A DNA stretch of 30,193 nt from JBCDGZ01 sp038750655 (GTDB lineage Bacteria > Bacteroidota > Bacteroidia > Chitinophagales > Saprospiraceae): positions 1-30,193 of the forward strand of contig JBCDGZ010000098.1 of assembly GCA_038750655.1 (NCBI GenBank), given 5' to 3'. Position numbers and translations under genes: made by a program. Position 1 is the first letter of the stretch. Every line of letters starts with the position of its first letter. This document shows positions 1-9,000 of the stretch, one piece after another. The notes beneath the pieces were generated by a model. That model did no database searches. It was not told where the DNA came from and saw only the letters and a program-made list of their open reading frames with translations.

Positions 1-1023
1 ATCATCTTCAAACCCCGTCGCATCAAACTGGGTGATCTTCCTGCCAATCGCGCCATCCTTTTTCACCACCATATGCAAATCGCTAATGCCCGAGCCATCG
101 CGCTTCGGTGTACAATACTCGAATAGGTAGTAACTATTGGCCTCATCGGAGATCAAACCAGCGATTTCCTCGAATTTCTGATCCAGCGCCGCCGTATCGT
201 CGGCGAAAACGGAGCTGCTTTTGCCAATGCGCTTGAGCACCGTATCATCGATCTCATTGCCCAGCCCGATGGTGTAGAAATGAATGCCCTGGGGGGCATT
301 GTCGACAGCAGTGTAAGCCTCTTCGCGGCTGTAGCGGGCCGCCTGGTCGGTCCCATCGGTAAAGACGACGACGGAGACGGCGGACAGTATGCCCGTAATC
401 TCATTCTCGGCCAGCTTGCTCTTGGCCAGTTGGGTACTCTTGAGGACCGCCCCAAATAAGTCGGTAGAATTATCGGTAGAAATGCTAGGATCGATGCTGT
501 TGATGGCTTCGTGCAGGGCATCTTTGTCGGAGGTGAAGTCGATCAGCTCGTGTAGCTCATTGCGACCATTGAACCACCAAACCCCCAGTGAGGCCGAAGA
601 ATTGCCGTTGACCGCAATCACATCGTCCACAAAGTTGTTGGCGGAGGCCTTGAGCTGTTCCAGGCTGTTGTTGAGGACCGAACCACTGAGGTCCAGTACC
701 AGAATATTATTGTAACTGAAAACCTGGCGATTATCCGAAATCACCCGCGTCGCCTCGTCCTTGGACAGCAGGAGTTCATTATCATCGTTGCGGCCTTGCT
801 CGAAGAGGGTAAAATTCTCCTCCGTCAAACCAGACACCGGATTACCCGCTGTGTCCTCGACTCTAAAAAACACCGAGACGCGGGAGGGAGGCGTTTCGTA
901 TTGCTCTTCAATGGTAATAACCAATTCGCTGAATTTCACAGGAGAGCTATCCTTGTCTTTCTTACAGGCTGCTAGCGTAAGGATGAGGGCGAGCAGCATC
1001 ATTAAATACTTGGGAGATTTCAT
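1..1023 (-). CDS. VWA-domain lipoprotein, C-terminus cut by window edge
   Basis: Reading the minus strand from the ATG at 1023 gives 341 codons open to base 1, so the stop lies outside the window. The N-terminus is a lipoprotein signal peptide ending LTLAAC, with Cys20 as the lipidation site. A short Ig-like stretch follows (about 45-75), then a von Willebrand factor A domain (about 105-300). The metal-ion-dependent adhesion site is visible as DLSGS (111-115), the Thr of NSTDLF (187) and the Asp of FTDGTD (223), so the metal site looks intact. VWA domains bind protein or peptide partners through a divalent metal; the partner here is unknown. By its signal the protein should be an envelope lipoprotein. 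It is separated by 293 bases from the gene behind it and probably has its own promoter. Confidence 0.88.
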   Translation of the reverse strand, partial: MKSPKYLMMLLALILTLAACKKDKDSSPVKFSELVITIEEQYETPPSRVSVFFRVEDTAGNPVSGLTEENFTLFEQGRNDDNELLLSKDEATRVISDNRQVFSYNNILVLDLSGSVLNNSLEQLKASANNFVDDVIAVNGNSSASLGVWWFNGRNELHELIDFTSDKDALHEAINSIDPSISTDNSTDLFGAVLKSTQLAKSKLAENEITGILSAVSVVVFTDGTDQAARYSREEAYTAVDNAPQGIHFYTIGLGNEIDDTVLKRIGKSSSVFADDTAALDQKFEEIAGLISDEANSYYLFEYCTPKRDGSGISDLHMVVKKDGAIGRKITQFDATGFEDD

Positions 1024-1316
1024 AACGACAGCAATTTTGGAATATTGAAAAATGAGACTTGTTCTAAACGGTTTTCCTTCCTGCTTCTGGTATAATGATG
1101 GCGCAAAATGCGGTCCACCCCTATATTAAAAAGTGTTAAAGTGTTGGGTTTAACGCTTCTTTAACAGCTTCCCTTATGGTTATGCTAACATTTTCATGGT
1201 CTTGGAAATCAATGACTAAGGTATTCGTTACCCTAGTCATTAGTATAGGTTTAGATGCTGACATCGCATCACTTAGAGGCAGGATATATAAAGTATACTT
1301 GGAATGTGAGGAAAGG
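1024..1316. promoter_or_regulatory. Upstream region of the VWA gene, with a TTAAA-type dyad
   Basis: This spacer holds no convincing gene. An inverted repeat TGTTAAAG (1134-1141) / CTTTAACA (1159-1166), with a further TTTAAC between the arms, lies about 110-140 bases upstream of the VWA start and could be a regulator site. A second, imperfect dyad, ATGACTAAGG (1212-1221) / CCCTAGTCAT (1231-1240), lies about 77 bases past the stop of the DUF2490-like gene; it has no T-tract, so it is at best a weak terminator. No clear TAnnTTTG box was found here on the minus strand. Confidence 0.3.
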
Positions 1317-2009
1317 TTACAGCTTAGGCTTGGCTTTTTTGAAGCTGTAAAACCAAGAGGTGCGCAACCAGTGGCTTACCTTCCGGCTGCTGTCGAAGGG
1401 ACTGCTGAAACGAGCATCCCAACCGAGTTCCAGCTTGCTGGTGGCACTGAGTTCGTAGCCGAGCTGAGGCACCAGCCGCCATTCCAGTGTACCCTCGCCA
1501 GCCTCCAGGGCGTAGAGGACTTCGCTGCCCAGCTTGTAGTAGAGTTCTCCGTCGTCGATGCGGGCGCCGGAGAGCGACTGCTCCAGTACGGCGCGGTAGC
1601 GCAGTCGGAACACCGGCGTGTCGCCCTTGACGAAGGTCTGATCGCTAGCGATGCGGTGGCCGATGCGCCCCCGGTCTAGCCGCTGTACGAGGTTGAAGTG
1701 CTGGCTGGCGCGGTGGAACCAGGAGTCGCCCCGGCTGCGGAGCATATAGCCGATATTGAGGCTGATGCCAGCGCCGAGCTTATTGGAGAAGAATAGGCTG
1801 TAATCAGTCAGGATATTGCGATGCTGCCATTGGACCTCCTCGCTGCTGTCGTAGAAGCCCTGCCGGGACTCAATGCTACCTTTGAGGCTTTGGTCGCTGC
1901 TGAGCTTGCCCGATAGGTTGATCCGGGGCATCAAGCCTCCAACGGTACTGGATTGAGCGTTGGAAAGGAGGGGGAGGAGGAAAAGGGAAAAGAGGGACCA
2001 GTAGCGCAT
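1317..2009 (-). CDS. DUF2490-like outer-membrane protein
   Basis: 230 residues from the ATG at 2009. A TTG two codons upstream is in frame but would overlap the preceding stop, so the ATG is preferred. The N-terminus is a clear signal peptide ending in SNA before QSS. The rest is alternating beta strands with aromatic girdles, including a central stretch with NLVQRLDRGRIGHRIASDQ and a C-terminal strand WFYSFKK, which match the pattern of DUF2490 proteins predicted to form small outer-membrane barrels. No substrate or activity is known. It is the last gene of a four-gene unit, starting 2 bases after the stop of the gene before it, which suggests translational coupling. Confidence 0.75.
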   Translation of the reverse strand: MRYWSLFSLFLLPLLSNAQSSTVGGLMPRINLSGKLSSDQSLKGSIESRQGFYDSSEEVQWQHRNILTDYSLFFSNKLGAGISLNIGYMLRSRGDSWFHRASQHFNLVQRLDRGRIGHRIASDQTFVKGDTPVFRLRYRAVLEQSLSGARIDDGELYYKLGSEVLYALEAGEGTLEWRLVPQLGYELSATSKLELGWDARFSSPFDSSRKVSHWLRTSWFYSFKKAKPKL

Positions 2010-2011
2010 AG

Positions 2012-2587
2012 TCAAAATTCGATGTTGTCAAGAGGGCGATCCACGATGGTGGCCGTTTTGAGGAGTTGGCCGTCGAGGTCGAAGAGGAATTCGTAGTATT
2101 TCTTTTCCCTTCCTTTTCGGCCTTTGAGGACAATTTCGTAGCGCTGCCGCAGGCCCTGCGGGACCTCCCCACCACCAATCCAACCCTGCACCAAAGCCTC
2201 CTCCCCGCTAAACTGCTCCTGCACCTTCTGCACCTTATAGCGGTCAAACTGCGCCTCCAACTCCGCCTCTATACGCCCCCGCGCCCCCGCCGCAATGGCC
2301 TTAAAATCAATCTTGCGCTCCACATCCAGCAAGCGCCCCAAAGAATCGAACTCCACGCTGTACAAGTAGTCCTCCTTACAGCTTTTGGCCTCGTAACTCA
2401 GCCCTTCCTGGCTCCATTCCTGGTACCATTTGATCTTTTTATCAAATTCACATGCGGCAATAAACTCAAGAGCGGGGGAGGGAACGGCCTGCCGGTCGAT
2501 CCGCACTTCCCGCTCGAACTTCTCTTGAGCCGCAGCAGTAGTCATCAGGAGCACAAAAATGCTCAGGAAATAAAAGGATTTGGGCAT
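2012..2587 (-). CDS. Secreted protein of unknown function
   Basis: 191 residues from the ATG at 2587. Residues 1-20 form a signal peptide (FYFLSIFVLLMTTAAAQ, cleavage likely after AAA or AQ). The mature part is rich in Lys and Glu and has a two-part layout: about residues 25-95 with YSVEFDSLGRLLDVERKIDF and about 125-185 with YYEFLFDLDGQLLKTATIVD. These two similar beta-hairpin segments, each followed by a charged helix, suggest a duplicated PepSY- or BLIP-like fold, but sequence similarity is not strong enough to name a family. It is probably periplasmic. It sits 24 bases after the SnoaL-like gene and 2 bases before the DUF2490-like gene. Confidence 0.7.
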   Translation of the reverse strand: MPKSFYFLSIFVLLMTTAAAQEKFEREVRIDRQAVPSPALEFIAACEFDKKIKWYQEWSQEGLSYEAKSCKEDYLYSVEFDSLGRLLDVERKIDFKAIAAGARGRIEAELEAQFDRYKVQKVQEQFSGEEALVQGWIGGGEVPQGLRQRYEIVLKGRKGREKKYYEFLFDLDGQLLKTATIVDRPLDNIEF

Positions 2588-2611
2588 AACAGATCAATTA
2601 ATGCGAGCGCA

Positions 2612-3196
2612 CTAATCTTCTGCATTGTACGGCAGGGCCGACTTGTGCGCTACGATTTTGAGGGCACCGTTTTCGTCTTTTCTGTAGCAGAACGTGTACT
2701 CGACTTTGGTGCGTTCTCCTTCTTCGTCGGTAAAATAGTAATTCCCCATAGCAATAGCAAGATCGCTGTTGCTGTTAATGATTCCGGCGTTTTCCCAGTG
2801 AACATCTTTCCAGCGTTTCAAGGCAAAGCCCTTGTCTTCGGGATACGATTCATTGCCGCCAACGAAGTAGGAGAGGGCTCCTTCGAGGGTCGTACGAAAT
2901 TGCTTTTCGGTGGCCAAAGTCGGCTTAAAAAGGACTTTACCGATGTCGTAACCGTAGAATTTTTCTATAAAATTGGTAGCCGCCGCCCCATAGTCATCCC
3001 CACTTTCGTAGGCCACACCAATACCAATTAAGCCAATACCCCAGGCTTTTTGGATGGCGATGACTTCTGATTCGGTGATTTTCTGAATGAGCTTGGGGGG
3101 AGCCGCAGGAGGCTGACAAGCTTGGCATAGGAAAAGGACAGCCCCAAGTAGGGTAAAGCACTTGAGTGAAGCGGTAAAACGTGATTTGAGGAACAT
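2612..3196 (-). CDS. SnoaL/NTF2-like envelope protein
   Basis: 194 residues from the ATG at 3196. The N-terminus is a hydrophobic signal ending FLCQACQPP; Cys27 may be lipidated, although the -3 residue is not standard. The mature part matches from memory a family of small NTF2-fold (SnoaL-like) secreted proteins with the landmarks ITESEVIAIQKAWG, KVLFKPT, ALSYFVGG, DKGFALKRW, AMGNYYFTD and KVEYTFCY. Members are often labelled phosphoribosyl-AMP cyclohydrolase in databases, which this is unlikely to be, since it is exported and lacks the HisI metal motifs. The family usually ends HHSSLPY; here the end is HKSALPY, so one His of that conserved tail is Lys. Substrate unknown. It is the second gene of the operon starting at 3525. 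Confidence 0.72.
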   Translation of the reverse strand: MFLKSRFTASLKCFTLLGAVLFLCQACQPPAAPPKLIQKITESEVIAIQKAWGIGLIGIGVAYESGDDYGAAATNFIEKFYGYDIGKVLFKPTLATEKQFRTTLEGALSYFVGGNESYPEDKGFALKRWKDVHWENAGIINSNSDLAIAMGNYYFTDEEGERTKVEYTFCYRKDENGALKIVAHKSALPYNAED

Positions 3197-3219
3197 AGCT
3201 GAGGAATTAGGGGGTGAAG

Positions 3220-3525
3220 TTAGTATTGAACACGGCTTTTGGTTGCTCTTTGCTTATATCTTCTCAAATAGCGCTGCACATCTTGCATCGTCGTCTTCCA
3301 GAGCATCTTGATATTACTTGAGCGATTGTTGAGGATGATGTCGTGGCCGGGAACGCCCAGCCGGGTAACGATTTTGTACTCCACTTTTCCCGACCCTTCT
3401 TTCGAAATCAAGACTTCAGCGTAAAGTAAGTATTCAAATTTTTCGTGAATGCGTCTGAGCTTCCATTTGGCGAAGCGTAAGTACTTGTTGGCAATGTCTG
3501 CCTGATTATTGATCTCGATTTGCAT
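3220..3525 (-). CDS. HPF/RaiA-like ribosome-associated protein
   Basis: 101 residues from the ATG at 3525, without signal peptide, so cytoplasmic. The layout follows the short hibernation-promoting-factor family (S30AE domain): an N-terminal strand MQIEINNQADI, a first basic helix (KYLRFAKWKLRRIHEKFEY), central strands (LLYAEVLISKEG, VEYKIVTRLGVPGHDI), then a second helix with basic residues (DVQRYLRRYKQR). Such proteins bind the decoding region of the 30S subunit under stress. Length fits short HPF (about 95-110 residues), with no long C-terminal dimerisation domain. Similarity is at pattern level only, so a divergent, non-hibernation role is possible. It opens the 1317-3525 operon, 23 bases ahead of the SnoaL-like gene. 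Confidence 0.65.
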   Translation of the reverse strand: MQIEINNQADIANKYLRFAKWKLRRIHEKFEYLLYAEVLISKEGSGKVEYKIVTRLGVPGHDIILNNRSSNIKMLWKTTMQDVQRYLRRYKQRATKSRVQY

Positions 3526-3627
3526 ATAAAGTTGTTTTGATAGTAAAACTATTATTAATTGGCGTGATACTATCTGTTTAACGTACGCTAACCTAATTTG
3601 TTCTTTCTACTTCCGGAATATCACAAC

Positions 3628-3661
3628 TTGAAAGGGCCTCCGACTTCGGAGACCCTTTCAA
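3628..3661 (-). terminator. Hairpin after the S41 peptidase gene
   Basis: Arms 3628-3643 (TTGAAAGGGCCTCCGA) and 3646-3661 (TCGGAGACCCTTTCAA) are complementary at 15 of 16 positions with a 2-base gap, about 75 bases past the stop of the S41 gene. The single mismatch (C3637 opposite A3652) becomes a G-U wobble in minus-strand RNA, so the stem is complete only in the transcript of the minus strand. There is no clear U-tract. Confidence 0.6.
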
Positions 3662-3735
3662 AGGTGACACTCTATCCATTTTCTCCGATCTCAAAGGTGC
3701 TTTGACGAACGGTTGTACAGGGGATAGGGCCTATT

Positions 3736-5295
3736 TTATTTCGCTTCTTTTTGCAGATAGGTCAGATAAGGATCAATCTCTTTGGCGATATTTTCCGGCT
3801 TCACCTCAATCGGAATTTGCGGAAATACTCCCTCATCTTTCATCGGCTGGCTAGGTGCAAAGTATTTGAGTGGAATGTCTACCTCCATTTTGCTGTAGGG
3901 CACGGTAAAGAAGGCATATTCTCCACCGTTGATGCCCTGCTGGTTGCCGCCGGACGTTTGGCCGATGAAGGTGGCGAAGCCAAATTGCTTGGCCTTCTTC
4001 AGCAGGGTATAGGTGGCAGAGACGTTGCTGGCATCGCCAAAGAGGTAGGTTTGTCCCTCGAAGCCTTTGGCTTTGGGGGCCAGGTCCTGGCAATCGGAAG
4101 GGAGGAGGAGTTCGTACAGGTCATTATCTGCTGGGCGGTAGAGGTTAGGAGGGAGGCCCGTTTTCAGGACATCTACCCAAGTATCGATGTAGGGGAGGTG
4201 ATCGGGATTGAATTTGGTGGTGCGGATAAAAATTTTACCGATGTCATCGCATTTCAAGGTATCCTTGATCAGGTAGCTGATGAGTTCGTTGGCGGGCTCG
4301 GCCAGTCCGCCGCCGTTGCCCCTAATATCAATGGCGAGCTGCTCAATACCCAGGCTATCCAGCTGGTGAAAGGCATCGGCGAACCATTGCTTTTGATCAA
4401 AGCCTTTCCACTTCCAAATGGCAAAGGTGCCCAGACGCATTACCGCCAATTTCGAATTGACAATTTCTAAAGACCAATCTTCTTTCCCCAAAATGGCCTC
4501 ACCATATTTCGCTTGCATCTTCTCGGCCCGCTCTTTTTTGCCCAGCGCGGGTACCGTAATACGCTGTACTTGCTCCGCATCATAATTCTTAAATGTCAAA
4601 CTATATTCTTCCTTTTGCAAAGGGAAAAAGAGTTGGAAGTAAATATCAAATGCCTGCCAGGTCGCAAATTCGTACTGCTGTAAAGACAGATAGTGATCCG
4701 TTGGTGCGAAGTTGTGGCCATCCGACTTGGCGATGCTTTTCAATCGATTATAGATGTCTATTATAGGCAATCCATTGATGCTGAGAATCTCTGCGCCTCG
4801 CTTTAGGCTTTCATTTCCAGAAACATTTTCTGTTGCAAAGAAGTGCCCTTCAATAATATTAAAGCCTACCGGAAAGTAAGTTTTTCCACCCAATAAACGC
4901 TCGCGCAGCTCCCGGTTCATATTCCAGGGATTGAGGTAGGTATGCCCACAGCGGATTTTGGCGATGCACTGGGCCAGTCGCGTCATAAATTCACCCTCCG
5001 AAATCTCAGCAGGCAAGCCTTCTTTCAGCTGTTGGAAAGACTGGCGAATGTCTTCTGGTTTATTGTAGCGATAGAGACCGGGATGCATTTCTGTTAGGGC
5101 CTGTTCCAGAATTTGCAGGTCTACAAGTAGGCTATCTTTGCGCAGCATGTTTCCCGATGCGACCGTAGGAGGCTCCGGTCGATTGTCGTTGACTGTGCTA
5201 AGCATTCCGGCTTTCTTTATGGAGGCTTCTGTAGGCAGTTTAGAATGACAGGCTGTAATCAATAGGAAGGCTAGGAGATAGAATACTAGTTTCAT
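3736..5295 (-). CDS. S41-family peptidase, lipoprotein
   Basis: 519 residues from the ATG at 5295; an in-frame TTG at 5319 would place eight residues before a good signal and is rejected. The N-terminus MKLVFYLLAFLLITAC is a lipoprotein signal with Cys16 as the likely lipid site. An all-helical N-terminal part (about 50-115) and a PDZ-like middle part (about 140-190, with KRGAEILSINGLPI) precede a C-terminal processing peptidase (S41) domain (about 280-510). Visible S41 landmarks are DIRGNGGG (323-330) and the putative nucleophile Ser426 in ASNVSATYTL, then FIGQTSGGNQQG. S41 enzymes use a Ser/Lys type site to cut polypeptides; the natural substrate is unknown. It lies 85 bases after the barrel protein gene and ends at the hairpin 3628-3661. 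Confidence 0.88.
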   Translation of the reverse strand: MKLVFYLLAFLLITACHSKLPTEASIKKAGMLSTVNDNRPEPPTVASGNMLRKDSLLVDLQILEQALTEMHPGLYRYNKPEDIRQSFQQLKEGLPAEISEGEFMTRLAQCIAKIRCGHTYLNPWNMNRELRERLLGGKTYFPVGFNIIEGHFFATENVSGNESLKRGAEILSINGLPIIDIYNRLKSIAKSDGHNFAPTDHYLSLQQYEFATWQAFDIYFQLFFPLQKEEYSLTFKNYDAEQVQRITVPALGKKERAEKMQAKYGEAILGKEDWSLEIVNSKLAVMRLGTFAIWKWKGFDQKQWFADAFHQLDSLGIEQLAIDIRGNGGGLAEPANELISYLIKDTLKCDDIGKIFIRTTKFNPDHLPYIDTWVDVLKTGLPPNLYRPADNDLYELLLPSDCQDLAPKAKGFEGQTYLFGDASNVSATYTLLKKAKQFGFATFIGQTSGGNQQGINGGEYAFFTVPYSKMEVDIPLKYFAPSQPMKDEGVFPQIPIEVKPENIAKEIDPYLTYLQKEAK

Positions 5296-5380
5296 TAGAG
5301 CAGTTTTTAGAATAACCAATTACCAATTAATTTAACCACAAAATCCGGCTGATGTTCAAAATACTACCCATTTCCCCACA

Positions 5381-5965
5381 CTATTTCAGTTGAAAGCGAA
5401 ACGATATTCTCAATAGAATCACGGAAACGGGTGAAGCGACGGACTCCACCAATATACCATCTTTGAGGCCCCTATAATCGCTCGTTCTGCCCAGATATTG
5501 ATAGCGTAAGGAGAGATTGACGTATTCTGAAGTACCACCAATCCCAAAGCCTGCACTTAGATTGGAGCGATCTATTTTTCTTTGATCGTCGGTATGGATG
5601 AAGGCGCTTAGAGAGGTGTAGCCCATGCGGGGCTCTACGAAAAAGTGATCCCCAAAGTAGCGGCGGTACAGTAAGGCAATCGCGCCGAATCGCGTATCGT
5701 TAGGAGAGAGGATTTCGGTCCCCGGCTCTTCGGTACTTCGGGTGCCGGGAATAAAGTTACCTCCGGTGGCAAAGTCGAGTCCAAGGTCTCCGAATGTAAA
5801 ACGTCTGAGGAGGCTGGCGTAGATTTCTGCCTTTCCGAGATCGTGTTTTTTGCCGGCGATTCCTCCGATACCGACGCCACCCTCGATAGCGTATTGTTGA
5901 GCTTCTGAATGGTGGGAAAATAGTAGAAACAAAACAGCGAAGAAGAGGATCAAAGGAGACTTCAT
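5381..5965 (-). CDS. Outer-membrane beta-barrel protein
   Basis: 194 residues from the ATG at 5965; a TTG at 6010 would add 15 charged residues before the signal and is rejected. The signal peptide is MKSPLILFFAVLFLLFSHHSEA, cut before QQYAIEGG. The mature part shows alternating strands with Gly-rich turns (EGGVGIGGIAG, LDFATGGNF, FFVEPRMGYT, GFGIGGTSEYVNLSLRYQ) and ends in a strand with an aromatic penultimate block (LLRISFRFQLK), all typical of small eight-stranded outer-membrane barrels. It is of the OmpA/OMP_b-brl general type; no specific family is claimed. It is co-directional with the S41 gene 85 bases behind it and may share its transcript. Confidence 0.75.
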   Translation of the reverse strand: MKSPLILFFAVLFLLFSHHSEAQQYAIEGGVGIGGIAGKKHDLGKAEIYASLLRRFTFGDLGLDFATGGNFIPGTRSTEEPGTEILSPNDTRFGAIALLYRRYFGDHFFVEPRMGYTSLSAFIHTDDQRKIDRSNLSAGFGIGGTSEYVNLSLRYQYLGRTSDYRGLKDGILVESVASPVSVILLRISFRFQLK

Positions 5966-6014
5966 ACAGTTGACTTTTATTTTTCCAATCCACTTTCTAC
6001 CCAAAACCAACTGC

Positions 6015-6045
6015 TAAACATAAGAATCCTCCCGAATGTTTCAAA
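6015..6045 (-). promoter_or_regulatory. Putative Bacteroidota promoter of the barrel gene
   Basis: On the minus strand TTTG (6045-6042) is followed by 19 bases and then TATGTTTA (6022-6015). This fits the TTTG-N19-TAnnTTTG pattern except for the last base. The -33 element lies in the loop of the hairpin terminator at 6025-6060. The predicted leader is about 40-45 bases before the ATG at 5965. Confidence 0.4.
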
Positions 6046-6060
6046 GTGTTCGGGAGGATT
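6025..6060 (-). terminator. Hairpin terminator of the 13.8-kb operon
   Basis: AATCCTCCCGAA (6025-6036) and TTCGGGAGGATT (6049-6060) form a perfect 12-base-pair stem with a 12-base loop, 14 bases after the stop of the 1351-residue gene. On the minus strand the stem is followed by CTTATGTTT, a poor U-tract, but position and stem strength support termination. Confidence 0.65.
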
Positions 6061-6073
6061 CCAGCCTGCAAGA

Positions 6074-9000
6074 TTAAATCGTCAATCTTCGCTCATCTAA
6101 ACTCTGCATACCAGAAGAATTTTCGGCAATCACCTTAAAATGATGGAAAAGGGTATTGCCATCGGCATCGAGTTTGATGAGGGTCCCGTTAGCTAAACTG
6201 GTATTCACCAGCGCCACCGACAGGTTCAGGTCATTACTTTGGAGTTCATGGATTTTCTGCCAGTTGCCAAAGCGGTTCAACTTGTACAAATAGTATTTTC
6301 CATTGTGGACCGTTTTATCCCAACTGATGGTAACACTTTGAATTTCAGTCACCACGCTGCTCCCGTTAAGGACATCCGTACCGGTATAGGACAAGGCCGG
6401 AGCGTCGGGATTGACCAGGTCAATAATGCTGGCTACGGCCAATTCCGAGGGGAAAGAAGGCACAAATTCTGGCTGGTTATTTTCATCCAAAATCTCTCTC
6501 AAGGCAACTACTCGATAAAACAAAGGCTCGCCGAATGGAACGAAGGTACTGCTAGAGAAATCATCAGTGATAGGTTGTCCCTCCTGGATGGTCTGCACCA
6601 GTTGCATGGAATGGATACTGAGGGCATCCACAGGATTTTCGGTCCGATAGATTTTATATTGACGAATTTGCTCGCTTTCCACATAGGGATTGATCTCAAA
6701 GCCCACTGAAGCAGGCGTACCCAGCAAGTTATCCGGCAAAGTAGTAACAATCTTCTTAATCGCCGCCGGCTTAGGAGGATAGCTGTTGATCAACCGTATC
6801 GGGCCAATGATTTCGCTGGGAGCACTCAAGGCCAGCTGATTATTCATGCCCACTGCGCAGTAAAATACCACACTGTTATTCGCACCATCTAAGGTGAAAT
6901 CGGTAAACTGCAAATCTGATCCTACCTTGACCACCATCGGATAAGGGGTGTTGGCGGATGGCGGCTTGGGCGATGCCACCGTACTGTTGATCTGATCGTA
7001 AAGCACTGGCGTCTTCGTCAGCGGAACAAAGTTATTAGAAACCGTTTCCCGTATAGCATCTTGGATACTTTGTCCACTATTAATATTATCAGGCGGCGGC
7101 AACTGCGAGTTCGCTGGATTGCCGTTGACCAGAATATCTAGATTGGTGATGATAAAATCCAGACTATTATTGGCCAGGATATTATTTAAAAGCGACGTAG
7201 TGTAAAGGCGTTCCAGAATGCTCTTCCCATCCGCTCGGTAGAAGACAACGGCGTAGGGCGTATTTGGAAATTCGACCTGAAAAGTGTAAGACGATTTGCC
7301 GTAAAAATCAGGGCGGGTGGCATATTCCAGCAGGCGCGTCGCCGCTGGCTGGACAGGCGCCTGATAGGCGACTGCAACCATCGGGATGGGTGGTGTAATC
7401 GGCGAGGTGCAGCCCGTCGAAGAATTGACAGCTCGCAGCCCCATGTAGGTAATCTTGGAAACATCACCCGCCGCAGGATACACTACCGAAAACTGTAGGC
7501 CGCTGGTATCGTCGAGGTAGAGTTTGGTACCGGGAAAATAGGTGACGCTGAGCGGGCCAGCCCAAGGGACATAGCTGCCATCCTGGGCAGGATCGTAATC
7601 GCCATCTAGCACCATTAAGTGCAGATGGCCCGCATTATCATAGTCCGTATCCAATACCGTATATCCCTGTCCATTAATTTCTACGGAGCCACCAAAGTTA
7701 TTACTACTGTTGGGGAGGCCAGTGAATACAATATCATAGATGCCTGAGTTGTTGGTGCCGCTGCCGGCCGCCGGAGGCACCTGGCTGAGGGCAGCATTTT
7801 GGGTGATGCCCTGCTGCGCGGCCGTACTCAAGGTCTCGCGGTGGCCAAGCTGCGTCCAGGCCGCGGGGACCGAGAGATTTTCGGTCAGCACAAAAAGCTC
7901 ACCGGCGCTGGGCAGGATGTAATCGGGACTGACATAGGTTTCATCAGAGCCCGTAGGAACGATGACTCCATTATCTGGAATCCCTTCCACACTGACTACA
8001 CTACCATTGATGGCCTTGACGACATAGGGTTGCTCATTGGCCACCAGCACACTACCGATGAAGGCATTGCTCAGGCTTTCGCCGTTGCTGATGGTCAGCG
8101 TGAGGTCAGCAGTTCCACAATCTTGCTCCGTCACCCCCGCGATAATGCCGTGGATGATGCGTGCGGGCAACTCGCGGAAATAAAATTCAATCTTGTCTGG
8201 TGTTTCGAAGGCGAGGCCATCTGGTGGGCTGGTACCATCGATGGGGGGCCGCCAGCGGTACTTGACTCGGACAACCAGATTGCTGCCATCGGGGTTGAGC
8301 ATGGCCTGCTCGGTACTGGTCGTGAGGATAGGAGGAATTTCTTTGAAAATAACCTGCGCTGAGCAATCGGTCGGTGGAACAACGATGCCGCAGCGACTCG
8401 GAAAGACCGTCTTGTCGCTGTGCACCAGATTGCTCAAAGAGCCAGGATAGAAATTCTCCGTGCGAGAAAACCAGTTCAAGCTGTACAGACCATAGTGGTG
8501 GTAATCGGGGTCAGTGGTTCGATGAAGGTAAACCGGGCTGGTGAATTCTCCATTATCTAATATGGCCATTTCTTCGGCTTCTCCACTCAGGTCGTTATAG
8601 TTCGAATCTTTGAGTTGATCCAAAAGCGTCATCAGCGTATAGCTGGAACTACTCGTCGTTTTATTTTGGTAGCGCAGGCCAAACTGAATGGCGGAGGTGG
8701 TGTAGATGTAAAAATCACTATTTTCGAAAAACGGAGGGACGCCTTTTTCGTATTGGAAGGCTTCGCGACGGATGTTGATATAGCGAGCATCTTCAAATTT
8801 TGCGTAGCCCTGATCGTCAATGCTAGGATTGCATTCTCCGGCATTGAGTTCGATACCGTAGCCCAGCTCGATTCGCGGTGGGGTAGGGTAGCGATAGTCG
8901 AAAAGAACGGTGGGAAGAGAGAGGGAGAAATGTTGGCCACCGTTGTGGTCGTACTGAATGGCGTAGAGGTAGCGATTGTAGACCGCACTGGCATCAATAT

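Noticed and set aside
1212..1240. Dyad ATGACTAAGG/CCCTAGTCAT as terminator of the 1317-3525 operon
   Set aside because: One mismatch, 77 bases past the stop and no T-tract; kept only as a remark under the spacer.
1176..1679. 167-residue plus-strand ORF
   Set aside because: Antisense to the DUF2490-like gene, whose signal peptide and strand pattern are clear.
2066..3031. 321-residue plus-strand ORF
   Set aside because: Spans two well-supported minus-strand genes in antisense; no recognisable domain.
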